DNA of 64,000 bases from Symbiodinium natans (Eukaryota > Sar > Dinophyceae > Suessiales > Symbiodiniaceae). The notes under the pieces were generated by a model. That model was not told the origin of the DNA and made no database searches. It saw only the letters and a program-made list of their open reading frames with translations. The stretch is from NCBI GenBank assembly GCA_905221605.1, contig CAJNDS010000267.1, forward strand, positions 118,574 to 182,573, given 5' to 3'. The position numbers and the translations under genes were made by a program. Below, piece by piece: positions 1 through 11,530 of this stretch (position 1 is its first letter; every line of letters begins with the position of its first letter).

Positions 1-3000
1 TCAACTCCAACACGAGGGGGACCCGCAAGATCGACTACCCCACCTTCCGGCGGGCGCTGAGCGAGGCAGGGTTTTTCCGGCAGCGTTTGGCGCTACAAGT
101 TTAGGGAGTTGCTCAGACTTTGGAATTCTGAGATCTTTTGGAGCTCAGGATTGTGTTGTTTCTGGATGCGGGACATTCGACGCTGCGGGATTTGGGTTCA
201 GAGCTGGGCTTGCGAAGTGTTTCTGTGGGACGATATACGCAGTGGGCAGGGGGCTGTAGCCGAGTTGACGCGCCGCGCTATGAGCGCGCCCACTCGCGCC
301 CTCCTGACGCCTCGAGCAGCAAACTTCCAAGTTTCAGGAAACCCATGGAAACCCTAAACCACGATGCGAAGAGCCCCTGCAAGAGCCGTGCTGAGGTGGC
401 CAAGAAGTGGCAGATGTCTCAGGAACAGGTCGGGGGGAATGCTGCACAAGCGTCTTCGGGTTGAGGCTTTAAAGTGGGCACAAGCCCCCCAGATGGAAGG
501 TCCACGTTTACCAGAAGCATCTTCCAGCAATCGAGTGGGATGGCCTGCTAGCAAAACAGCATAGGGACAGCTCTGAACCGACCCACCATTCTGCCCCTCG
601 CCCCCTGTCCCGCTCTCCCGCTCTCCCGCTCTCACGCCCCGTCTCAGACGGTATAGCTTTCAAGAGGGGGCCTCCCCGACTGCAGGTGGAAGACATCATC
701 TGCCTGGCGGCGGGACCCCACTACGAGAACCAGATCCAGGCTGGGACGGGGCGCTGCGGCTGTCATGCCCTCACCGCCCTCTTCAGCCCCTTTCATAAGT
801 AATAAGCCCACACTTATTGGCGTCCTTCCAGCGCCCTCTCAGGCGCCCGAGCCCGGCATCGATGACCCGGCGGGTCCGCAGCGCTTCTACTACGATATGA
901 CGCTGTACACAGGCGCGAGCTGCGAAGCAGGTTTACAAGTAAGCAGGTTTACAAGTTTGAAAGGTTCCGGGAGTAAGCTCTGAGGGTTGGGAGGCGTTCG
1001 GGCTTCTTGGGAATCCATATTGGTGGCATGTCTGGGCGTCTTACCTCCTAGATGATTTGCCAAAAAGACCTGTCACCCTGCATCTCAAACAGTCCCTTTT
1101 GGGTAGGGCCCTCATGGTAGACGAGGTCCCGAAATGAGACCCTAAATCCCCAACCGCCAAACCCCCCAAATTGCGAAAACGCGAAGCCCTAAACCAAACC
1201 CCACAACCTCCTAAAGCCCTTAAAGCCCCTGAAGCCCCCAAACCCCCCAAAAGCTGTGTAGGCACACACAAGTACGGCGGCCCGAGCCTTGTGGGGAACG
1301 GCATCGTGGAGGGTGCCCCGGTGAACTTCCAGGCGACGAGACCCGGGGGGTTTAAGGGTTCAAGGGGTTGAGTCGGTTTGAGCGCCTTGGCGTGTAGGGC
1401 TTAGGGTTGTAGTAGAGTGTAGGGTTTAGGGTTTCGAGTCGGCTCAGGGTTTACGGCTTCAAGGATTCGAGGGGTTTAAGGATGTTTAAGGACTGCAGAG
1501 TTGGGGTTCAAAGGTTTGGGGTTTCGGGTTCCTTTGAAGGGGCTTGTGGAGGGCTTTGTTTCGGGGTTAGGCCGATGGTTTTTAAGGTCTTTGGGTTTTG
1601 GGCTTCAAGGCTTGAAGGTTTCAAGGCTTAGGGTTGCGGGGCCCCTTTTCGCCTGAGCTGAGGGCTCACGAGTGGAAGGGGGAAAGTTGGTTTTGTCTTT
1701 GAGGGACCTGTGTCCCTGTGGGGGGGGGGGGAGTGCATTCTTTCATGAGGCCTCCTCCCCTCCCGCCTCTCCCCCACGCCCTAAACCCTATAGACCCTTG
1801 AACCGCAAAGCAACCCATGGTGACCGCTCAGGAACATGTGAATCGGGACCGGGACAACGAGGCCGGGCGGAACCCTTTCAGAAGAAGCCCTCAGCCCGAA
1901 GCTTCCAGAGAGGAGCGGCTCCTTAAGTGTTGGCTTTGTTTTTTAAAGAAGCCCCGGGAGCATCCTTTAAAGGCCCTCAAAGAATCCCAAAGAACGACCC
2001 CGAAAAAAAGGACGTCCCCCCCCCCCTCTTTTCAGACGAAGAGCCTCGAGGTCGCTGCCTCCGCAGACCGCCGCCGCCGCGCGGTGCTGGGAGCCGAGGC
2101 TGGCGAGGCCGCGGAAAAGGGGTGAAAAGGGGTTTCAGGGGGGAGGGGGCGGAGGATGAAGGCCGCCCACGGGATGTTTGAGACTCTTGCTTTTGTTTTC
2201 CTGGGTTTCCTAGCGTTCCCTCGCTGACCCCTGTCCCTGTTCTGAACCCCCAACTCCTAGTCCTGGTCCCTAAGCCCTCATAAGCCCAAAACCTTAATCC
2301 CAACCACACCTAAGCCCTGAGCCTCAGTTTCAGCCCCCAAAAGCCTAAAACCTGAAATGTAAGCTGCAATGCCCGAGCCTTAGGGGGGCACCTCCATCCC
2401 AACAAGCCGACGCCCCACCAAAAGTCCTGGGGCGAGGAGATGCCCCGGCTGCTCGGCAAACCTCGCTCGCCACTGGCCCAGCGCCGGGAGATACCGAAGG
2501 CGGGGCCGAAAAGTTCCCAAGGCTCGGCTTAGGCTGTACTGGTAGGGCCTTAGTAGGGCACGCTTGGAACACGTAAGCCCTCTTGCCCCTCTCCATCCCA
2601 GACCCGGAACCCCTAAACCGTGAACCGTAAACCTACCGTAAACCGTAAACCGTAAACCGTAAACCGTAAACCGTAAACCGTAAACCGTAAACCGTAAACC
2701 GTAAACCGTAAACCGTAAACCGTAAACCCTGCCCCTAAATCCTGAACCCCAGGCCCTGAGTCACTAAGTCCTCGTATCCAGGGCCGCCGCCCAGTAGCGC
2801 AGCTGAAGGGGCCGGAGCGCTTCTTCTACGATAAGGCCAGCTACACAGGCCGGCTCAGGGGTTCAGGCAGAGTTTGAGGCTGCTTGGGGGTTTCGGCGTT
2901 TAGGGTTCAGGGCTTTCATGTTCACTTCTCATGAATAACCCCCCCCGCTTCCCCGTTTGATTGATTCAATCCGACCGAAAAAATTGAGTCTTTAAAGGGC

Positions 3001-3992
3001 TTGTTTGGGGGGGGTGGGGCTGGTTTTAAACGGGCTGGCCTCTTCTACAAAGGGGAAGCCTGAAACCAGATCCCGGTAATTTCAGGGTGATACGAGATTT
3101 GCGCATTGCATGGGCCCTTTGGCAGGGCTCTGGGTCCCAAGGCACAACCCCTTCACGGTTTGTGGCTTCGGGCCGACGACTTCGGGCTGCAGATCATCTG
3201 GGGGGATCGCTCTGCGTTGCCCCGTTGATAGCACTGGCACCTCTTGGAAAAAGCTTCCCGGGGAACTCCTCTCATCTAGGGTCGTTCTAAACCTTGTAAG
3301 TTCCAAAGTCGGACGCTGCCGCTCCAATGGTCTAACACTCAGTGAACCATAAACCCCAGGCCCCAATTAGGATCCCAAATGAGGGAATTCAGCCCGATGT
3401 AAGCCCTAAACCCTCAACAACTTTAGGCCCCTAACCCACACCTTGAAGCTTCAAAACCGTAAAGACTTCGTGTAACCCTGTGTAACCCCTAGCCCTTGTT
3501 AAAGAGCTTCAAGACCAAGAGAAGCAGAGCGCGAGGCACCCACAAGCATGGCGGCCCGTCGGTTCACGGCAACGGCCTCCCGAAGCAGGGCTACGAGGAC
3601 CTCAGCCACCCGGCCCTTCTTTTTTTTTTGTGGGGTTTAGGGGGGTTTAGTGGGGTTTAATGGGGTTTAGGGCATTCTGAGCCTTAGCTGGGGGCGAACA
3701 TCGGTGTTATTTGCGGTTTATCCAGGGGGTTACTTCAGCCCTCGATTCTCCTGTAGGGCTTAGCTGCTCAACTCCCAAAAAGCCCTCGGCCCAGGTGAGC
3801 TGGTCCGTCGGGATCACGCCCTGGGCTCAGCTCAAAAGGGGTTCATCCTGTATCCTGCAGCCGAGGCCCAGCCTCACTAGCCCTAAACTGGCGCATCAAG
3901 ATGCCCTGCAAAGGCCCCGAGCCCCACCCACGCAGGTCCAGGACGACGAACTCCACCGGCAACAGCGTCTGCATGGCGGATACATGCAGGCT
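1..3992 (+). CDS. p25-alpha (TPPP-like) repeat protein, multi-exon, 5' end outside window
   Basis: Candidate exons lie at about 1-68, 686-738, 843-912, 1262-1336, 2433-2505, 2803-2848, 3536-3602 and 3941-3992. The first reads INSNTRGTRKIDYPTFRRAL, which matches the p25-alpha pattern of a G-A/T-R-K-I-x-F/Y-xx-F-xx-AL helix. Exons 843-912 and 1262-1336 join across a GC-AG intron to give RFYYDMTLYTG-THKYGGPS; exons 2803-2848 and 3536-3602 join the same way to give RFFYDKASYTG-THKHGGPS. YTG(T/S)HK is the hallmark of the p25-alpha C-terminal segment, so the gene carries at least two such tails. p25-alpha proteins bind and bundle microtubules in animals and occur in flagellated protists; the role here is inferred. 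Between the exons are introns rich in TTTAGGG/CCCTAAA words. The start is upstream of the window. Whether the exons from 4.5 to 7.5 kb belong to the same gene is not known. Confidence 0.6.
2624..2728. repeat. Heptamer array of a telomere variant (CCGTAAA)n
   Basis: About 14 tandem copies of a 7-base unit that differs from the CCCTAAA telomere-type word by one base (C to G). It is clean over about 90 bases, unlike the degenerate telomere-like words around it, and lies in an intron of the p25-alpha gene. It ends by returning to CCCT. Confidence 0.9.
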
Positions 3993-4580
3993 AGCCCCGA
4001 AATCCTACACCCAAAGATTTTGAGGGGATCAAGCGCCTAGGGAGTACAGGGTGGCCTGGCTCAATCGTGATGGCAGTTTAGGTTGAGTGCCGCTTGTGCC
4101 GAATGGTTCTGATTTGAAGCTGTGCTTGTGGCTGTGTGCTCAGTTGCAGAGACGTTCTGAAATGGTTTGGGGTTTCGTGTCGGCATTTGTCGGGGCGTCG
4201 GGCACCACATGATTCGCGACTCTTGCGTGCACGGACCCTGTTTTGCAGTCAGTAGCTGCCACTCCGGGCCACTCAGCCTGATCGAGTACTTGCTTCTCTA
4301 GTCTAGTTCGAAACCGTGACCCTGTTCTATCTCCCAAGCCCTATTCGGAAAGCCGGTGTGCAAGCTGTGTTGCAAACAAGGCCGCCGCCGTTGAAGGTTC
4401 ATGGGTAGCTATGGAAGCAGGGTTATAAGTACCTTCATCTGGGTCAGAATGACAACATAGGTTGCCGCATCCTCGTCATAGCGCCCTCGGCAACTACCTA
4501 TGGGCCTTCAAGTAGCAGCATAGAACTTTTTAAGAGCCCCATGGTCTTAAAAGTTGCTCCGCCCCTAGTTTTCCCGTGAG

Positions 4581-7509
4581 AGTCAAGAAGCTTCAGGACG
4601 AGTACGGCAACGCCATCCCTGTGGCGGGAGTGCCCTGGCAGCAAGGTTCAAAGTCCCGGGGCTCAGGAGCGCGTCGGTATTGGGAAATCGACGCGGGCCC
4701 TCTTTCATCCTCGGTCGGTGTAGGGGTTAAGAGGGTTGGATTTGGGGGTTTCAGTGGGGTCCCCTCAAGCCCCATAAAACTCAGAAGGCCCCAAGCCACA
4801 AGCCCCCTGAGCTGAAGAAGCCCAAAGCCATAAGAATCCCGAGGCCCTAAACCCTAAATCAGGAGCCCTAAGTCCTCAGAAGCCCCCCAGAAAGAGCCGT
4901 GATGACCCTAATAACTCAGCCCTAAAAAAGAGACCCTAAGTGCCGCTGAAAGGATGCCTGCGTCAACCAGGGCTCCAGGCAGCCAAGGGGGGGGCAGGGG
5001 GGGGCTTTTTAGGTTTTTTTTTTTTTTTTGGGGGGGGGGGGCGGGGCTTCAAAGGGGGCGTTGAGGCTTTTGAGGCCATGTAAGCGGTTGTAGGTAGGTG
5101 GCGGTTGTAGGGAGGAACACCTGCGCAGATGGATGAACATCATTGCCGAAAAGCAGGCCTGAACATGTAAACAACCTCGAGCTTGTTCTTGAAGCCTCGT
5201 CACACGGGCACTGAACGTGACAGACCCTCCCAGACCAGAGCCCGCCCAAACGCAAAAGCGAGATTCTCATGCACTGTGACCCAAGTGCCTCCCCCCTCCT
5301 AAACTCAAAAGCCCGAGAAGCCTCATAAGCCCGAAAACTCCGCGTAATCGCTATCATGATGAGCCCTTTCGACCCTGACCGGCCCCACAGGATAAAAAAA
5401 AGTAACCCTTCCCCAGGGCCGCAGCGCACTCCGCCTCCGCGGAGCTGCCCACGCTGCTCGGCTCCCCGCGGCGGCGGGGCGCCGCCTCGCCGACGCAGCT
5501 CCAGCAGGTGGAGGCGCCAATAACCTTAAGGAGCTCAAGCAGGGAAATGGGCTGTGGGACCCGATAGGTAAGGGTCAGGGTCTGAGGGGCCCTTGGGTAT
5601 ACTTTGTATTTTCCCTCAGTGGGTTTCGGAGGTCGACTCCTAACCTAGTTGCGGTTTTCAGGTCAGTCGTGGTTGGGGTTGAGGTGGCCAGTGCTTCGAG
5701 AAACATGAAACTACATGAAACTTGTGCAAAGGGCAGCTGATGCAGGGGCCCAACTGATCAACCCTAGACCCGAGGCAAGGGTCCCAAGACCCTAAACCCC
5801 ATAAATCCCATCAACTCAATAAATATGACCCCTATGATCCCTGTAAACCCGACAAACCCTATAAAGCCTACTAGCCCTACTAACCTGAGCGCGGACGCAG
5901 GTCTCCGTCAAGCAGGCGCCGCAGTACGAGGCCTGGCCGATGCCCTCGGCGCAGCCGGCGGAGCCGACGGAAGTTTGGGTTTAGTTTAGGGCTTATCAGC
6001 ATATCGGGCCTGAGGTTTGTGGTTTAAAGGGTTTAGGGTTTAGGGCTTGTGTGTGTATGTGTGTATGTGTGTATTTTTTGTTAGGGACTAAAGGTTTACC
6101 CATAAGCCCTGGAAACCCTAAACCGCCACGGCGGAGGATGTGCAAGCAGAGGTCCTCATCCCCCAGTCGGAACGTCGGTGTAGAATCGGAGCTTTTGGCG
6201 TGAAGAATCGCAATGTGGATCCTTAAGCCCTTAGCGTAAACTCTAAGCCCTCGACCCTCAAACCCCAAGTGGCTCTCCTTAACTTGTTGCATGCATCTTA
6301 GTTAGATCGCCCTCCGCGTTTCAAAGAGAGCTCAGGAAACCCAATTGCTCCCCTCTACGGCCCTTAAACCATGGTAAGCCCCAAGCCCAAGCCTAAAGTC
6401 TTGAAAGCCCTGAACCAAGACCCTAAACCCTTAAGGGGCAAAATTGCCAGGTGGCTCACAAGGTCTACCGCACAGAGAGCACGGGCTGGAGCGCCTCGGT
6501 GCCAGGCCGGGTCTGAGCCGCTTCTGCCCGTTTGTACTATGTGTGTGCCGTGTAGATGTGTGCATGTAGGTTTAAGATTCCCAGAATAGGGGTGCTCCCA
6601 ATATCACCCAAAATTCGATGGTCCTCGTTGTAGGTTTCCCCGAAAAGGGCACCCCCTAATTTTCGGAGCCTCCCCCCACACTTGTAAAACTACCCATGAA
6701 CCTTAGCACCAAATCGTCTGCCTTGGCCCCCGAGACGTGAAAGACTTGTTGTTGCCTTGGATCGCCATGCGCAGGTGTTCCGGGCACGGTGATCTCCCCG
6801 CAGGTGACCCCACAGGCGAGGGGTTTGGGTTTCTCTCTGTCTCTCCGTCTGCTCCATCTTTTGCTCTGTTTCTTTCTGTCGGGAGTCTTGCTGCTATCTC
6901 ACTCTCTCTTCAACGCCTTGGATGCGCCCCGAGCGTGTCCTTCACCGCAGGCGGCGTGCACGTGCCGTGCCCATGAATTCAAGCCTATAGGGCCTAGCGA
7001 GGGAAGCGTCGCATGCGAACCGGTGAAGGTGCAGTACCGCGCAACCGCGCAGCAGCCTGTTGCCAGGCACGGTGGTGCTCTAAGTGGGGCTACTGGCCTC
7101 TTGCGGAGTCTAAGGGTCCATGCCCTCTGACGGGCTTCTATTGAGGCTTAGGAAGTGGTGCTTGATTCGCTGTTGATGTTTTTTTTGCTGGCCTGTTCTG
7201 TTCACTGGGTTTAGTCTTCATTACAGGGTTTTCGGGTTTGGGTGCTCAAGCCGGGGCAATGACGCAACGAACCACTCCTCGCGTGGTCTTGGGAAGGCGT
7301 ACGGTTAATCTAAAGCCTTGAACCTTTAAATGCCGTCTTGGAACATCTCCAAGCACACTCACCATCTTAACACCATCTTGAGCCAGAACTTGAGCCACCT
7401 TAAACCGTCTTCAGCCCCTGTCCCCTGGCTTCATTCAGGACGGTGCAGACTTTCCCGACGGCGAGCCCCGCCTGGTACTCCGCAGGCTACATGCAGGCCC
7501 CTCGGATGT
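4581..7509 (+). CDS. Series of unassigned exons downstream of the p25-alpha exons
   Basis: Open segments with coding character and acceptor-like AG starts lie at about 4581-4644 (VKKLQDEYGNAIPVAGVPW), 5410-5530 (contains SAELPTLLGSPRRRG), 5534-5572 (ELKQGNGLWDPI, ending at a GTAAG donor), 5902-5972 (VSVKQAPQYEAWPMPSAQ), 6441-6497 (VAHKVYRTESTGWSASVP), 7015-7066 (EPVKVQYRATAQQPVAR) and 7439-7509 (TFPTASPAWYSAGYMQAP). The phrase ELPTLLGSPR resembles EMPRLLGKPRSP in exon 2433-2505 of the preceding p25-alpha gene, which favours one long repetitive gene. The GYMQA ending of 7439-7509 also recurs in exon 3941-3992. No family could be assigned to the later exons, and each boundary is approximate. 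Confidence 0.45.
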
Positions 7510-9720
7510 GCTTAAGAAAGGGACCTGTTTTATTTGGAATTGATGCGAGTGAGAGTTTGTCGATGTCGATGTGGCATGGGTGCTTGACATGTGCAGTTCG
7601 TTTGTATCATTAGCATATTTCTTCAGGTGCATGTGTATCACGCAACTCAGGCTGGTGCGGAGTTCATGTCATGTTGGTGATGCTTAGGCTCCAATTCCTT
7701 AACCCTAAGTTGCCGATTCACAGCCCGTTTTAGCTCTGCCCCGTAAGCCCCCGATTTTTGTCCCTATCCTTACGCCAGAGTGCCACATGAATCTTTGCTG
7801 CACTGAGCCCCAGTAGACTCAGTAGCTATGAGCGCGGTCATAGGGGATGCCCTTCGGCCAGGTGCCCAACGTGCATATGCCGATGCCGATGACCACGGCG
7901 ATGAGGTGAGCTTCAGCGAAGAAAGTTGCATCCTTAAAGCTTGTGATGCACGGAATTATGTGCTCAAGCACAATGTGGATGAATGCTTGGAGCCTCCATC
8001 TGACCATCTTCTGCTGGAAGCGGCTACTCGCAAAATCATCGGCATCCTGTTGCCGAGCCAGAGATGGGTGCTTAGCAATATGTAGACCATGGGCACTCAC
8101 CTCTTTGGGTCTCTTGGGGCGCTCTTTGCTTATCTGAGTGGCACGGCATGTACGGAGTGGGAGACGGTAGGCTTCACATTGTTGAGCAGCGAAGCCAACC
8201 GGTGTATGTCTGGGTGCTGGTTTTCCACTGTCTCCCCCTTCCCCGTGCACTGACCAAACTGGATGCGGCCAGAGGGGGCTGTTCAGATGTTTTTTTGCGG
8301 TCCCGGAAGGCTGAGACATGGCAGCTCTTTCGGCTGGGAAGCCAGAGACGCTAAAGAAAGCTCACGTTGTGAACCCCGAACAGCCCGAATCGCTTTGTCC
8401 TAGTATTACAACCCTTAAGTGTGCGCAAGAGCACCTCATATATGTCAAAGGTGTACCGAGAAGGTACCTGTTTTTGATGCCTGCTGTAGTGGCTCTGGCT
8501 TTCCGCGTCCGTGCACCCCTCTGAGCCCGTGGCCACCGGAGACCAAAAGCCCCCGAACGCCCCCGAAATCCTCGATGCCTCAAAGAAATACCCGAGAGCC
8601 ACTCAGTGCCACTAAGTCCCAGCCAACCCCAAACCCAAAACCCTCCACTGAGTCGAGGGCTTCCCCCGTGGCCAGGGCATTGCTCACTGCAGCAATGTGC
8701 ATCTTGTATTATTGAGGCGCTTTCGGTCGCAGGGCCACAATTGGGAAGGGTAGCCAGTATGTACATAGAAAGCTAGAGTGGATGGATAGAAGGCGTCAAT
8801 CATAAGGGAGCCTTGGTTTCTCCCAGGCAGCATGATACTTGTGCCGTTAGATCCTGTCATGGTGCCGTGAAGGTGGCCCAGCTACTGCTTATCGTTGGTT
8901 AATTAAAAGGCCCGTCCCACACGTGGATCGAGCCGGTGTACTGCTGAGGATGAAGGGAGCAGGTGGTACGATTGCGGCCTCGCAAAGCGGTAGCTACCCC
9001 CAACCTCCCATCTATCAGGATCTACGACTTAAGAACCTTAAAATTTGTCACTTGGCAGACTAGAGCACTCGGGATCCCTCGGAAGCGGTGGCCTTAGGTC
9101 GTAGTTCGGATGTAGCTGGTACGGGCTTTTCTCGGGGCGCGTAGGGTTCGTAAGCCCGAACCTAAGAGGGTTTGGGGTTGAGGGGCTAAAGTTTAGGGTT
9201 GGACAGCCGCTCCCCCCTCACAAGCGCAAATGAGCCCAACCCCGAAGGAGAAAAGCAAGGGCTCTCCCGGTGTTTCTTGGCGGGGGCTTTGCCTTCAGAC
9301 CCAAAATCCGAAAACACCTGAAACCCAAAGCCCGGAAAGCCTAAAACCCTAAAACACTGAACTAGACCCCCAAAACGCTAAATCCTAGAACTGCTTTTTC
9401 AGGTTTTCTGGGTGGTCCACTACGATGGGGTCCCAAGCCTACAAGGGTTTTGGTTTAGGGTTCCCTCAGACCTTTCAGGGTTTACTGACTCAACGTCGGA
9501 ACCCTAAATCTTTGAACCCCAGGCTTCCCAAACCCTAATCTTTCTTGAGCTTGGTCCCCTAGATTACAGACTTTGTGCCGGTATCCTTGTGTCCGTGGCC
9601 CAGGGCCTGACCAAAGCCAACTAAGCCCGGAGCCCTTTTAACCCCCCAAAGCCCCCCAAAAGCCTACGAGCCGACAAGCGCAGCAAACCTTAAACCGGGA
9701 ACCCCAGTAGCCCAGCCAGC
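7510..9720. other. Stretch without a supported gene
   Basis: Mostly non-coding. An 85-codon open frame (+ strand, 7828-8085) has ordinary composition and an ATG, but it has no recognisable motif, and the opposite strand is equally open. From 9120 to 9700 the sequence shows the usual G/T-rich then C/A-rich telomere-like words (GGTTTAGGG-like, then CCCTAAA-like) typical of introns elsewhere in the window. I see no RNA gene. Confidence 0.5.
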
Positions 9721-9728
9721 CCTCCCTA

Positions 9729-9775
9729 CTCCAGGACGGCGCGCGCGGCGCCGCTGATCTCAGTGCTTTGGCGCC
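9729..9775 (+). CDS. Candidate small exon
   Basis: A GC-rich open segment after a CAG acceptor reads DGARGAADLSALAPGA. It sits exactly where C/A-rich intron-end sequence gives way to G/T-rich intron-start sequence, the position at which supported exons occur in this window. No family was recognised. Confidence 0.25.
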
Positions 9776-10289
9776 TGGGGCGCATCCTTTATGTAGTGGG
9801 GCTAGTTTAGGGCTGTAGGGACGTTGTGGTGTTTTTTGGCTTGTAGGCCGCAGAGTTTAGGGTTCCGAGTTTCAAGGAGTTGAGGGTTGCGGAATCATCT
9901 TCAACCGCACTGCCAGTCCAAAAACCAAAGACCCGTTTTAGCGTCGTGGGCTTTTGGGGGGTCCTAAAGACCCCCATCCCTGAAACTCGCCCAAAAGCGA
10001 TCTTGCCAATTTGAGCCCCATGGGGTCTCTCCGTGAGGTTGGGGCTTCCGGCCGCGTTTCTCTTCGGCTTTCACTTGACCTACCAGGCATCGGTGTGTGC
10101 CATGTTACAAAGGGCGACTCTTCAGGGCTTGTCAGTGCTTGCGTTCCAGGGGTTCAAGCTTTAGGGTAATGCAGGGTTTCGGCGACAACGCTCGCCACAG
10201 CACCTACATGGCAGGGTGTAGCAGGGTGACCTCAAAAAGGGTCGATCCCAGGTTTGGGGGCTACTGTGGACCCTGAGCTGCGAGGCGTA

Positions 10290-10492
10290 AACCCCGCGTT
10301 ACAATTAGTAACAGTATTTTTAGTATCTCTAAATGTTCTTTAGAGTCGTAACATCGGTTGTTTCTTCAGTACATGAAACTTTTTCGAAATTTTGTTTGAT
10401 TTATCATATTTGTGGAAATTGAATTGTAATTAGTATTTAACGATTAGAAATAGTCAGAAAACTCCACTTGCAAACATATCGTATAAATGTAG

Positions 10493-10524
<32 letters not shown>

Positions 10525-11015
10525 ATGCACACATTGTTTTTGATACAAAAACGTGTCAAATAGTATTCTTATTAATACAAAATTTTTGTTCATCACTTTA
10601 ATATGTCAGGCTTGATTTAGTTTCTATTTAATCAGTCTGAATGAACAAAATGTGTTACAGAAGATTAACCATATACATGATAATTCTGCAATAGGCAATT
10701 TTCCAATAAAAGCCTTAGAAGATATTCTAAAATAGGTTATTGACAAATACAAAATTAGATTGAACCAATCATATCAGATGATTTGTATGATTTTATTCTA
10801 GAACATATAAATACAATGAGTAAAATGGTATAGGTACTTATGAAAATAATAAAGAAGTAGGAATTCTTGATGGCGAAATATGTGCTGGATCGACCATATT
10901 CATTTTGTGAATCCTCATAAAATGTATATCAAAAAGTTGAAGTATCAGATGATAATCAAAATTTAAGCCTGTTCAAGATATATTTCCAGATTACTGTAAT
11001 AGATGGGTTGGCTGT
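10290..11015 (+). pseudogene. AT-rich island with a decayed reading frame
   Basis: About 700 bases of strongly AT-rich DNA in an otherwise GC-rich region, with sharp edges. A + strand frame from 10616 runs about 50 codons with one TAG (10733); after a frame change near 10775 the next frame runs to about 11085 with only TAG 10831, TAG 10858 and TAA 10918. Readable pieces include KINHIHDNSAIGNFPIKALE and LYDFILEHINTMSKMV. The amino-acid composition (I, N, K, D) suits a gene from an AT-rich genome. I do not recognise the protein. It may be an organelle, prey or viral remnant; I cannot tell which. Nothing suggests that it is still functional. Confidence 0.4.
10493..10524. repeat. (CTAT)n microsatellite
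   Basis: Eight clean copies of a tetranucleotide inside the AT-rich island. Confidence 0.9.
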
Positions 11016-11530
11016 GACGACAGGGTATGGTAGGTTTCACTTCCGGCGGATGATTTCGTCGAGCTCAAGCGATTCCGGATGTTAAAAAAGTTACCCCAAC
11101 TTGGGTGGTGTCGTAAGCATAGAAACGGTTTCGTACGATGGCCAGCGCAGCTTAAGTTCCTAACAGCGGCAAAAGTTTGAGCACCTTTCGGGTTGAAGGG
11201 CTCCAGCCGGGTTTTGTTTTGCGCTTTGTCCTTGGGGGGACAAACCAGGAGTTTTCTTGTGTTCTTGTGGTTTGAGTGGGGATCAGGGCTTCTGGGGGTC
11301 TGGATATTTGGTTTGAAGGGGTTTAGCGATGCTTAGTTTAGGGAGGTCTTGGGGAGGTTTAGGGTTCGTGGGACATTGTGCGCGCCCAAGCGGCCCCTCG
11401 CTTCCAGTATCGTGCCCATGCCATGCCATGAGATAAAACCTCGAACCCTTATCATCATTGGGCCGTAGGCTACGCCCTACACCCCTGAAACGCTCTCCAC
11501 CTCCCCCCCAAACGCCCAAGCGTGGCTTTC

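Noticed and set aside
10290-11015. Mitochondrial or plastid insertion
   Set aside because: I could not match any readable peptide to a known organelle protein; composition alone is not enough.
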